Positions 24,857 through 33,344 of a DNA stretch of 34,077 bases are shown here, piece by piece. Position numbers and translations under genes: made by a program. The DNA lies in the NCBI GenBank assembly GCA_019359245.1, contig JAHHHR010000080.1:1-34077 (forward strand). The letters are read 5' to 3'. Positions within the stretch are counted from its first letter, which is position 1. Each line of letters begins with the position of its first letter. The stretch is from Nostoc desertorum CM1-VF14 (GTDB lineage Bacteria > Cyanobacteriota > Cyanobacteriia > Cyanobacteriales > Nostocaceae). The notes beneath the pieces were generated by a model. That model did not search any database. It was not told the origin of the DNA and worked only from the letters and a program-made list of their open reading frames with translations.

Positions 24857-26401
24857 ATGATTATGACTTCTCACAATCAAGGCTCAGAATTACTACCGAT
24901 AGAAACACTCATTGTAGCAGATTGTCAGAGAATTATTGCGATCACCGTTGAAAAAATCCGTCAATCTCTTGATTTAGAATATATTTTTCAGACAACTACT
25001 CAAGAAGTTAGGCAATTGTTCAACTCTGACCGTGTAATTTTATATCGTTTCAATCCAGATTGGAGTGGAAAAGTTGTCTCTGAATCCTTAGCACAAGGGT
25101 GGTTGCCTCTAATTAGGCAGCAAACGCATCAACCACAATTAGTAGAAAATATCAGTGAATGTAGTTTGAAAAATTTATCTATTCCTCCAATTGTAGATAC
25201 TTATTTACAAGATACACAGGGAGGACGCTTTTCTCAAAATGAAACTTACCGTGTTTGTGACGATGTTTACAGTGCTGGCTTTAGTAAGTGCTACTTGAAA
25301 ATTTTAGAGCAATGCCAGGCAAGAGCTTACGTGATTGCTGCTATTTATCAAAGTCAACAACTTTGGGGTCTGCTAGGAGTTTATCAAAACAATGCACCTC
25401 GAAAATGGCAAACAGATCAAGTATATATACTTAGCCAAATTGCTTCTCAGCTAGGTGTAGCATTACAGCAAGCAGAATTACTCAAACAAACTCAAAGTCA
25501 GAAAGAGGAACTCGCCACAGCTCTCAAAGACTTACAGCAAGCTCAAGCTCAGTTAATTCAAAATGAGAAAATGGTCAGTTTGGGGCAATTAGTAGCTGGA
25601 ATTGCCCATGAAATCAACAACCCAGTTAGCTTTATTTACGGCAATCTCAAATCGGCTGATGAATACACCCAAAATTTATTTTCACTATTAGATATTTACC
25701 AAAGCCATTATCCCCAATCAATCAAGGCAATTGAGGAGTTTACAAATTTAATTGAACTAGATTTTTTGAGGTCAGACTTTCCTAAATTATTCAAATCGAT
25801 GCTCACGGGAGCAGAGCGAATTCGAGATATTGTTCTTTCCCTGCGGACTTTCTCACGCTTAGACGAAGCTGAAATCAAAGCAGTTGATATTCATGAGGGA
25901 ATTGATAGTACGATAATGCTTGTCCAAAACCGCCTCAACCCTGCTAACAAGCACCTGCAAATTGAGGTGATCAAAGAATACGGTAACCTCCCCTTAGTTG
26001 AATGTTATCCTGGGCAGTTAAACCAAGTATTTCTGAATATTTTAGTGAATGCGCTTGATGCTTTACAAGATTCAGCCCTTAAAGGTCGATGGACAACAAA
26101 AAAATTCAATATAATCGATAATCCCCGAATTTATATTCGCACCCAATTGCTGAAACCAGATCAAGTCACTATTAGCATTGCCGACAATGGGCTAGGAATA
26201 CCATCCGATACTTTAAAGCAAATATTTAATCCCTTTTTTACCACCAAGACTGTTGGACAAGGTACAGGGATGGGACTGGCTATTAGTTACCAAATTATCA
26301 CACAAAAACATGGCGGTTCTTTAGAATGCATTTCCCAGCCAGGAGTTGGTGCTGAGTTTATTATTCGTATTCCCTTGACTCAACTTGTGTCAAATTTCTA
26401 G
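24857..26401 (+). CDS. GAF-domain sensor histidine kinase
   Basis: 514 residues from ATG 24857 (a TTG at 24836 would add seven; neither has a strong ribosome site). The GAF domain at ~20-205 is of the phytochrome-like type: DRVILYRFNPDWSGKVVSES, YRVCDDVYSAGFSKCYLKIL then AYVIAAIYQSQQLWGLLGVY. A cysteine (C145) sits where cyanobacteriochromes attach a bilin, but it is followed by Tyr, not the usual His, so chromophore binding is doubtful. A coiled coil leads to HisKA SLGQLVAGIAHEINNPVSF and HATPase (NILVNALDAL, DNGLGI, GTGMGLAI). Soluble and intact. No receiver gene adjoins. An EAL fragment follows directly after the stop. Confidence 0.9.
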   Translation: MIMTSHNQGSELLPIETLIVADCQRIIAITVEKIRQSLDLEYIFQTTTQEVRQLFNSDRVILYRFNPDWSGKVVSESLAQGWLPLIRQQTHQPQLVENISECSLKNLSIPPIVDTYLQDTQGGRFSQNETYRVCDDVYSAGFSKCYLKILEQCQARAYVIAAIYQSQQLWGLLGVYQNNAPRKWQTDQVYILSQIASQLGVALQQAELLKQTQSQKEELATALKDLQQAQAQLIQNEKMVSLGQLVAGIAHEINNPVSFIYGNLKSADEYTQNLFSLLDIYQSHYPQSIKAIEEFTNLIELDFLRSDFPKLFKSMLTGAERIRDIVLSLRTFSRLDEAEIKAVDIHEGIDSTIMLVQNRLNPANKHLQIEVIKEYGNLPLVECYPGQLNQVFLNILVNALDALQDSALKGRWTTKKFNIIDNPRIYIRTQLLKPDQVTISIADNGLGIPSDTLKQIFNPFFTTKTVGQGTGMGLAISYQIITQKHGGSLECISQPGVGAEFIIRIPLTQLVSNF

Positions 26402-26525
26402 TATGTTAGCAGCACCCGCAACAAGGATTTGTTTCCCCGGAGAAGTTTATTCCTATAGCTGAAGAAACTCAGATGATTGTTCCTATTGGTTACTGAGTAA
26501 TGCGTGAAGCTTGCCGTCAGCTTAA
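26402..26525 (+). pseudogene. EAL-domain fragment with two stop codons
   Basis: Frame-matched translation gives stop-QHPQQGFVSPEKFIPIAEET, QMIVPIGY-stop-VMREACRQLK. 'GxxxPxxFIPxAEExGxIxxxGxWVxxxAC' is the N-terminal half of an EAL domain. Both stops (TAG 26407, TGA 26494) fall on positions that are Trp in the family (RWxHP, GYW). The fragment ends where a MITE-like sequence begins. Confidence 0.75.
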
Positions 26526-26590
26526 ACTAAATTTGATTCACAACTGCTTTCAAACGCTTGATGATTCCTATATCTCTTTTTATAACTTTA

Positions 26591-28002
26591 GGTTCTTGCG
26601 TCCGTTTTATGGAAAATTAATACTAAAGTGCCAGTTTAATAAACTGCGTATACGAAAATTATTGAAGTTTCGAAAGCCATATCCAAGTCGTTTAATTAAC
26701 TTGAGTTTATTATTAATCCCTTCTACAGTACCACTGGTAGTTCTGCCGTCAAAATAACCAACTATTTCCCCAAACCATCTCACCATTGTCCCTAGACTTT
26801 TCGGAAAATATGAACGAGCATCATACATCCAATCTAATAATTGCGTGATGCTATCTCCCCAAGATTTAGTCGTGTCAAATATCTGGCGAAATTGTTCTTT
26901 AAGTGCGTGCATTTTAGCGAGATGAGGCGAAACTTCTAGCACAGATTGTAATTTCAATTTTTGCTTTTCATTTAAAGAGTTTTCATTTTTCAGTAAGCTA
27001 TATTTACTCTTGCTTAATGCTTCTAACTTTCTAGCTCTTTCTGATTTATCATCTAACGACATTGCAGCTTTTTTTTCATTTTTACGCATAGTATCTAATT
27101 CATCCGTAATTTGTTTCATCACATGAAACCTGTCAGCAGTTATGTTGGCATTTGGCATTAACTCTTCTACTAATTTTTTATAAGGTGACCAGAGATCAAT
27201 ACTCACTTCTTCTATTTGATTAAGTACATCAACTCCCCAACTGACAATAACTTCACGGATATCTTCTATTCTTCTTGACTGCACTATCTCAATTGGTTTA
27301 TGACTATCTAAATCTACTAATACTGCTAAGTAGTTTCCTTGTCCTTTCACCAATGCAATCTCATCTATCCCTAACTTTTTTACCTGATTTAAGTTAATAT
27401 TTAATATTTGTGATACCTGTTTTTTTAACATCGATTCTACTTCTTCATCACTCAAGCCATTTCTTTGGGCAACACTATGGATATTACTATTTAATACTTG
27501 CTGAACTATGTCGGATGCTAATCTTTTAGTATATCCTTTACTTTTATCTACAAAATCTAGTTGTTCACTAAATACTTTTTTACACTTATGACATTTAAAT
27601 TGGCGGCGATTTATTTTTAAGAGTACTGGTTTTTTATTCCACGGTAAATCATGAATCATCCGCCAATGATTTTGATGTATGCTGCGAGTAATTTGTCGAC
27701 AGTAAGGACAAGTTGAATAATTCACTCCTTTTTCTATCGTTATAATTATTTCTTCCCCTTCAAGTTCTTGAAAATCTAATACTTGCATTTCCGGAAGGTT
27801 CAGGATTTGTTCTACAGGAAATTTCATAGCGTTCGCCTAAAATACCGTGTTTTAATCTAAACTAAATTTTCACAGGTTTTTAAGTATACTTAATATTTCT
27901 TAAATTCTCACACCATCTGGATTTTAAGTATCAATAGCACTAAATTACAGTCGTTAAAATCTAGTAACTTTTAATTATCACCATAAAACTGCCGGAAGAA
28001 CC
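26591..28002 (-). mobile_element. Complete ISL3-family insertion sequence, 1412 bp
   Basis: Terminal inverted repeats begin GGTTCTTGCGTCCGTTTT at 26591 and GGTTCTTCCGGCAGTTTT (reading inward from 28002): 19 of the first 22 bases agree. It is flanked by perfect 8-bp direct repeats TAACTTTA (26583-26590 and 28003-28010), the target-duplication length typical of ISL3. The single transposase gene is intact. The perfect duplication and intact frame point to a recent insertion. Confidence 0.93.
26607..27827 (-). CDS. ISL3-family transposase
   Basis: 406 residues, full length. The N-terminal zinc-ribbon pairs are CPYC and CHKC. A helix-turn-helix region follows (VAQRNGLSDEEVESMLKK). The catalytic DDE-type region includes LGIDEIALVKGQGNY (first Asp), VSIDLWSPYKKL (second Asp) and SGTVEGINNKLKLIKR (Glu), with ADRFHVMKQI between them. 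It ends 16 bases inside the left inverted repeat, as usual for these elements. The start ATG 27827 lies 175 bases from the right end. No frameshift or stop. Confidence 0.95.
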   Translation of the reverse strand: MKFPVEQILNLPEMQVLDFQELEGEEIIITIEKGVNYSTCPYCRQITRSIHQNHWRMIHDLPWNKKPVLLKINRRQFKCHKCKKVFSEQLDFVDKSKGYTKRLASDIVQQVLNSNIHSVAQRNGLSDEEVESMLKKQVSQILNINLNQVKKLGIDEIALVKGQGNYLAVLVDLDSHKPIEIVQSRRIEDIREVIVSWGVDVLNQIEEVSIDLWSPYKKLVEELMPNANITADRFHVMKQITDELDTMRKNEKKAAMSLDDKSERARKLEALSKSKYSLLKNENSLNEKQKLKLQSVLEVSPHLAKMHALKEQFRQIFDTTKSWGDSITQLLDWMYDARSYFPKSLGTMVRWFGEIVGYFDGRTTSGTVEGINNKLKLIKRLGYGFRNFNNFRIRSLLNWHFSINFP

Positions 28003-28187
28003 TAACTTTATTCTAGAAACTCTTTTTTATGCAGCCTCATATTCAATTGGTATAACCAACTTACTCATAATACCACTGTCCTCAAAAAGAGCGCGTTTAA
28101 ACGCTAAATTCCTAGCCAGTCAAACCCCGCTTATTTTTAGATTTTTATTTGTAATATATTGCATCATTTGGGTCATCATTTGGGTAA

Positions 28188-29766
28188 TTAAATATACTTT
28201 ATATTTAGAAAATATTTAACTAGACTCACTGATTGTTTGGAACTAATTATTTCCTTGTTAAAATTTAGAGGAATTTCAATTACAAACTCAGTACCCTGTC
28301 CTATTTCTGATAAACACTTGAGGGTTCCTCCATGCTTTTCAACTATAATTTGATAACTAATCGATAAACCTAAACCTGTACCTTTACCTACAGGCTTAGT
28401 AGTGAAAAATGGGTCAAACAGTCGTTTTCTAACTTCTTCTGTCATTCCCGAACCATTATCAGCAATTCGGATGACACAGTTTGCTCCGATAATTTCTGTT
28501 GTGATCCAAATTTTATTAGGGTTAAGATTAATCTCTGCACTCGTGCGTTGATTATTATAGTTACCGAGTGCATCAATAGCATTACTGATAATATTCATAA
28601 ATACTTGATTTAATTGTCCAGCGTAGCACTCTACAAAAGGCAGAACTCCATAGTTTCTAATTATTTGAATAGCCGGATATTCAACGTTATTCTTTAACCG
28701 ACTCTGTAAAATTAGCAACGTATTCTCTAGACCTTCGTGAATATCAACACTTTTCCTTTCTGCTTCGTCAAGACGAGAAAAGTTTCGTAAGGACAACACA
28801 ATTTCAGAGATCCGTTCGGCTCCCATTTCCATTGAATTTAGAATTTTTGGCAAATCATCTACTAAAAAATCTAAATCTATTTCTTCACTACAGTATTGAA
28901 TTTCTGGTACAGGATGAGTATAAAATTCCTGATAAAGATGTATTAGTCTCAATAGAGACAGTGTATATTCTTTTGTATGTTTCAAATTTCCATAAATAAA
29001 GTTAATACGAAATTATTGTGAAGCTGCATGAAACTATAGAAAGCCGGAATGCTTGCCAAGCATAGTTTATAGCCTTTTGATTCTATGCAACTTCATACAA
29101 AATTGGTATAACAAGGTTATTAATCTCGTGAGCAACTCCTGCAACTAACTGTCCCAGACTGGACATTTTTTCAGCCTGAACTAATTGAGCCTGGGTTTGT
29201 TGTAGCTCCTTAAGGGATATTTCTAATTTTTTAGATTGTGCTTCTGCTATTTCTGCTAACTTCTCCTTGATTTGCAGCGCAGTTTGTAGTTGCGCTCTTT
29301 GCTGCTTAAGCTCGTTAGTCAATTTTTTAGCATCAGACAAAGCAGTATTCTGAGCTTTTAATAAAAAAAGAAAATCAATAATTGGGTCGTGAATTGCAAA
29401 ATCTTTGAGTTTGATACCCAGAGGAGCAAGGCTAACTGTTTCTGTAATCCAAGCAGAACCTAAGAAAAAGATTATCTCCTGCTCTGCCTGATACATCATT
29501 TGACCCTTAAGCTGCATTCCATTGGGGAGAAACTCTAATATGAAAAGAGCGCGCGATTGTTTATTAATAGCATCAAAATCAATTGGAATTTTCGGACGGT
29601 TAATCTCAAAATTCTGGTCTATTAATTGACCAACTAGTGTTTCAGGACTAATACGCTCTAAAACATCACCAGCTTGTACAATTTCCAGATTACGGTTAAA
29701 CGCAAAGTGAAAAGGAAAAGCTTTCATCAGCAATTCTGCTGAGAGAGGTAAGTAAGGAGGTGCCAT
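28188..29766 (-). pseudogene. HNOBA-domain histidine kinase, interrupted by a MITE
   Basis: Starts at ATG 29766 with MAPPYLPLSAELLMKAFPFH and FAFNRNLEIVQAGDVLERI, the haem-NO-binding-associated (HNOBA) PAS-like domain, ~150 residues. A coiled coil to ~205 and HisKA SSLGQLVAGVAHEINN follow. The frame is then broken by 106 inserted bases (MITE 29006-29108 plus a TAA duplication) and resumes as NFIYGNLKHTKEYTLSLL through the HATPase (NIISNAIDAL, DNGSGM, GKGTGLGLSI) to 28188. Excision in silico gives HEINNLVNFIYGNL. Kinases with this domain normally pair with an H-NOX gas sensor encoded next to them; none is present here. The core downstream of 28985 could only be made from internal initiation. 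Confidence 0.9.
29006..29108. mobile_element. 103-bp MITE, copy 1
   Basis: Imperfect terminal inverted repeats of ~28 bp: TACGAAATTATTGTGAAGCT from 29006 and TACCAATTTTGTATGAAGTT from 29108 inward, both continuing GCAT. It has a 3-bp TAA target duplication (29003-29005, 29109-29111) and no coding capacity. The inner part contains a second short inverted repeat (GCTTGGCAAGC-like, 29050-29062). Its transposase source was not identified in the window. Confidence 0.85.
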
Positions 29767-29821
29767 ACTGCTGCACTCAATTTGGTTTATAAATCACTAA
29801 AAAAGGTAAAACTTAGGGCAA

Positions 29822-30723
29822 CTAGTATATATTATACTGATATACTAGAGAATACTTACTATGGTAGGGGAAATAGTAAATCAGCCGGATTTTTAAATTA
29901 ATCGCACAAGACAGTTCAGCCATGCGTTTGATAAATTGTGTGCGGTTACTACGAGTGGCGGCACCGCCATCAAGGTCAATGACCCATTCATCAAGTTCAA
30001 GGTAATTGTGTTGATTCTCATGCCACCAAGCGGTTAAACAATCAACGATAAAATCACTAGTCTCAGCCGACTGACCCAAGTAAATCGATAGTTTTGAAGT
30101 GTGGGTGTTGAGAATGCCAAAGGGAACTAAGACTGATTGCCACTGAGTATCGTGATCATCCGCAGCTTTGGCCTCCATTGTCCGGGCTTTACCACCTCTA
30201 GAAAGGTTTCCAATCTTCACCTGAGCTTTGGTATCGATAGACACTCGCAACGACCTAGGATTCTCATCCCATGCCTGATTCTCCCGAAACACATTGTCGA
30301 AAATGGCATCAGTTTGAGGAATCTTTTTCAAGGGTTTCGTTTTTTGTGTTTTTTTAGGCGATACTCCAAGCGATTGAGAATTTCTCCGCAAGTTTGACGA
30401 GATGGCAATTCGCTCTCGTCATAGCCATGAACACTCACTAATGCCTCTCGTACCGCTCTCGCACTGATGCGGGCATACAGAAAGGTCGATTGAAATTTAG
30501 GGTCGGCTTGAGCTTGAGCATCCACCAATGAACGAATATCTGCTTCTAAGTTGGGCAATACTTCAACACTATCGTGTCGTCCTCTCGCCTGATAATTCTC
30601 GACACAGACTATCCCCGTCCGCCGTTCATACAAGCCGAGTTGCACACAGGAGCGACTCCATCCCAAAACGGTTTCTGCAATGCGTGCTGAACTATCGAAG
30701 TAATCTTCGGTAACTTTTGCCAT
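29822..30723 (-). pseudogene. ISAzo13-type transposase, frameshifted and C-terminally truncated
   Basis: The first frame (30328-30723, from ATG 30723) reads MAKVTEDYFDSSARIAETVL to EILNRLEYRLKKHKKR. The second (29822-30391) continues KKTQKTKPLKKIPQTDAIFD, VSIDTKAQVKIG, WVIDLDGGAATRSNRTQFIK and IRLIYYFPYHSKY. These are DDE-type blocks of the ISAzo13 family. The frames meet at CCT-AAA-AAA-ACA, where a -1 slip on seven A's would join them; either programmed slippage or a mutation. The family normally continues ~90 residues after PYHSKY (a 'NPIERCWG'-like block with the catalytic Glu); here it ends eight codons later. Dead. Confidence 0.8.
29824..29852. repeat. Perfect hairpin at transposase/kinase junction
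   Basis: CTAGTATAT - ATTATACTG - ATATACTAG: 9-base arms around a 9-base loop. It sits exactly where homology to the ISAzo13-type transposase stops and the upstream region of the HNOBA kinase begins. Confidence 0.55.
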
Positions 30724-30966
30724 GAAGTCTCGTAAACGAACAGCCAGTCAGTTTCTGCGCTGCATCTTTAAACGTAGATTTGATCGTATCGGTGAGCATA
30801 AACCCTGGGATTCCCATTCTAGAGATTTAGAGCAGGCGCGGACAGTTCTCCGCTTCCTCTCTTCTACAATGGCTGGTATTTTATTTCTCCGCAACTACCA
30901 GACCACTAAGAGGTTTTATGTGTTCAGTGGGGAGTATGTAGGGGTATTCAAAGAATAAAGTAAATC
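30724..30966. other. Region upstream of the ISAzo13-type remnant
   Basis: It holds an open frame (30722-30958, plus strand) without recognisable content, and at 30914-30939 a 26-base exact match to 16016-16041 of decayed coding repeat copy A. Probably debris of the same family, copy C. Confidence 0.4.
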
Positions 30967-31009
30967 AAAGTAGGAAAGTAGGAAAAGTAGGAAAAGTAGG
31001 AAAAGTAGG
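30967..31009. repeat. Tandem repeat of AAAAGTAGG
   Basis: Two 8-bp units AAAGTAGG followed by three perfect 9-bp units AAAAGTAGG, 43 bp in all. Candidate variable-number repeat. Confidence 0.9.
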
Positions 31010-31397
31010 ATCTTTTCGTAATTTATTACATAATAGTTTGATATGTTGTAAGCTAAGTGTTGAATACAGTATTAATCAATAATCATCAATATCCTGATTA
31101 AATTGTCTTCATTTATTTGAAATATTGAAAATTATTAATAAGATTGTTAATTCTATTCCTGAAGGAATAGAAGTATTTTCTAGATAATAATGTTATCTTC
31201 TTAATAAGGACAATTTAAATACTTTTCTAAAATGCGACATAGCCCGTTTTAAGTGTTTCTAAAAAGTAGTGATTAATAAAGGCTTGTGTTTATATTAATA
31301 ACATCTCTATTCAAAAGTTTTATTAAAACAGAGGCATTTATTCTTATCACTACTGAAAAGTCGGTACAAACCTCAGGATTTTTTTTTACTACAAGTT
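31010..31397 (+). promoter_or_regulatory. Upstream region of the REC-AraC gene with perfect palindrome
   Basis: AT-rich, non-coding. TTCTATTCCT-ga-AGGAATAGAA (31151-31172) is a perfect 10-bp-arm palindrome about 225 bp before the gene. It could be an operator, or a hairpin terminating antisense transcription. No canonical promoter boxes assigned. Confidence 0.4.
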
Positions 31398-32237
31398 ATG
31401 TTAGCTAAAAATGATATCGAACCGTTAAAAAGAATTTTGGTTATTGAAGATGATCGTGTAACAGGGGATCTTTACATCCAAGGACTAAAAGCAAAAGGTT
31501 TTGATGTCATGGATGTTCAAAGCGGTGTTCTAGGTATTAAACAAATACAAGAGCATTTACCTGACTTAGTGATTTGCGATATTACAATGCCTGATATTGA
31601 TGGTTATACAGTTCTAAATACCTTACGCCAAGATCCCCAAACAGCAAATATTCCCTTCATTTTTCTTGCTGGCAGCACGACTAAAGCAAATATTCGCAAA
31701 GCTATGGAGTTAGGAGCGGACGACTACATTACCAAACCATCAACATTAGACGAGCTACTTAAAGCGATTAATATCCGCTTACAGAGACAGGCTTTTCTTC
31801 AATCCTGGTGCGCTACTAAATTTCAGAAAGCTTTTAACTCCGTGTCTGCAAAGAAGAATTCAGTAATTGTCCAAGAAACATCAATCTTTCCCAACGCTCC
31901 AGAGTTAAAAGCAATGTTTGAGTTTATAGAAGCCCATTATCATGAAGGAATTAGTCTGTGTGATGTAGCCCAAGCACTTGGTTACTCTCCTGCTTATTTA
32001 ACTAATAGAGTCGCAAAGCAAACAGGAGAAACTATAAACAACTGGATCGTCAAACGTCGGATGCTAGGAGCACGATTATTACTTCAAAATAGCGAGCAGA
32101 CAGTAGAGCAAATTGCTAAAGCATTAGGCTACCAAGATGTATCTCATTTGTCTCGCCAGTTTCGCCAACATCATGGCTTACCTCCCCATACTTGGCGTAA
32201 ACAACATCATGCACTTGCCTCCCAAGCCGGTATTTAA
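31398..32237 (+). CDS. Response regulator, receiver plus AraC-type DNA-binding domain
   Basis: 279 residues. The receiver domain at ~12-128 has acidic pocket E17-D18-D19, phospho-acceptor D61 in VICDITMPD, and K113 in YITKPS. After a linker, an AraC/XylS double HTH covers ~178-270: ISLCDVAQALGYSPAYLTNR, then VEQIAKALGYQDVSHLSRQF and the closing GLPPHTWRK. REC-AraC regulators are DNA-binding outputs of two-component systems. The nearest kinases upstream are truncated or interrupted, so its partner is unknown. ATG 31398 has no clear purine ribosome site (TTTTTTTACTACAAGTT precedes). Intact and normal length. Confidence 0.92.
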   Translation: MLAKNDIEPLKRILVIEDDRVTGDLYIQGLKAKGFDVMDVQSGVLGIKQIQEHLPDLVICDITMPDIDGYTVLNTLRQDPQTANIPFIFLAGSTTKANIRKAMELGADDYITKPSTLDELLKAINIRLQRQAFLQSWCATKFQKAFNSVSAKKNSVIVQETSIFPNAPELKAMFEFIEAHYHEGISLCDVAQALGYSPAYLTNRVAKQTGETINNWIVKRRMLGARLLLQNSEQTVEQIAKALGYQDVSHLSRQFRQHHGLPPHTWRKQHHALASQAGI

Positions 32238-32261
32238 ATACTACAAGCGTACCTCAAACTA

Positions 32262-32693
32262 CTATAGTAATTTTGCTACTTCTTCCATTAAGTGTTTAGG
32301 ATTTGAAGGTTTTTGAATATAAGTTTGAAACCCAGATGCAAGCGCTTTTTCATAGCATTCCTCAAAAGAAACGCCACTTAAAGCAATTGCCGGGATTTCT
32401 CTAATTGATGAGAGTGGTAGTGACCTAATTTTCTGTATTAACCAATAGCCGTCTTTTCCAGGCATTGCAATGTCACAAATTAAAAGATCCACTGCGTGTT
32501 GTTGAATTAGTTCAAATGCTAACGAGGCATTATCTGCCAACATTACATTAATTCCATATCTACAAAAAAAATAGCTTATTAAACTCAGGTGATTTTTGTC
32601 GTCATCAACTATAAGTATTGTTAATCCTTTAAAGATAATATCTATCTCTGTTCTCTGGTCTGAAGATTGTGTAGCCTCAAAATTTTCTACCAT
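32262..32693 (-). CDS. Single-domain response regulator (receiver only)
   Basis: 143 residues, almost all one CheY-like receiver: D30-D31-D32 acidic pocket, D74 in LICDIAMPGKDGYWLI, S106 in ALSG and K128 in IQKPS, preceded by a ~22-residue polar extension. All active-site residues are present. There is no output domain, so it acts by protein contact or as a phosphate shuttle. The CDIAMPG...IPAIALSG pattern is that of receivers from cyanobacterial hybrid kinases (compare the last receiver of 9214-12672), so it may have arisen from one. It is convergent with the REC-AraC gene, stops 24 bp apart. Confidence 0.9.
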   Translation of the reverse strand: MVENFEATQSSDQRTEIDIIFKGLTILIVDDDKNHLSLISYFFCRYGINVMLADNASLAFELIQQHAVDLLICDIAMPGKDGYWLIQKIRSLPLSSIREIPAIALSGVSFEECYEKALASGFQTYIQKPSNPKHLMEEVAKLL

Positions 32694-33344
32694 AATCGGA
32701 TTTGACTGTTACTCGGTGATGCCTTACTTGCTTGATGAACGCAGGAGCGGCTATAACTTACGACTGCGAAAAATAAAATACGGAACTTTTAAGCGTTGTC
32801 CCTTGGTTTATATAAAAGCTTGTTATGTAATACTCTTCAGCTAGATTTTTGTGCTTTATGCAAAAATAACCAAAAATCTTGAGACTGCTGTCACAAAAGA
32901 GAATTAAGATTTAGCAGTTGTTAAAGCCCTGCCAAAAGCAGTCTCAATCGCTAGATTTATCCCCTTTTTCCGTAGGCTCACAGACGTTTGTGCAATCATT
33001 CTAACCTCTCACCAATGGTCACAGTTATATCGTCGGGTGGAAGATTATTGGGTCGTCAGTTTGGGTTAAGAAGATTTATTCAGTGTTAGTTGACGGGAAC
33101 GACGTAAACACGTTGACATATCTCAGAATTAAGCAATGGTGTAACAAGGGTTTGGGCTGATCCCGAACTCAGGTTAAATATTATCTCTGCGACCTTCTGT
33201 CGGCCGAATTTTTAGCAAGTAGCACTATTACAGTAATTGGAGTGAAGAATACTTCGAGGAAAAACCATAGCCGGGCAGGGTGAGGGCGGGGGGCGGCCAG
33301 AAGCTCTTCTTAAGTCTTCTCCAAAGGGTACGAAGACAGGTTCA
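32694..33344. other. Non-coding region with an 11-bp inverted repeat
   Basis: 651 bp without a credible gene. TTGAGACTGCT (32879-32889) and AGCAGTCTCAA (32937-32947) are a perfect 11-bp inverted repeat 69 bp end to end, the size and shape of a small non-autonomous element or an RNA stem. The open frame at 33212-33568 on the minus strand is antisense to the coding repeat and is not called. Confidence 0.4.

Larger units (their letters stand above)
26526..28052. mobile_element. MITE-like element, copy 2, carrying the ISL3 insertion
   Basis: The right end 28026-28052 matches the 29082-29108 end of the MITE at 29006 (ATGCA.CtTCATA...CAATTGGTA) and is followed by TAA. The left end near 26526 (ACTAAATTTGATTCACAACTGC) is a degraded counterpart preceded by TAA. 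Removing the ISL3 element and one TSD leaves 107 bp, close to the 103 bp of copy 1. The left boundary is less certain than the right. Confidence 0.5.

Noticed and set aside
30967..31009. Could be taken for a CRISPR-like repeat array
   Set aside because: Units are 8-9 bp with no spacers; simple tandem repeat.
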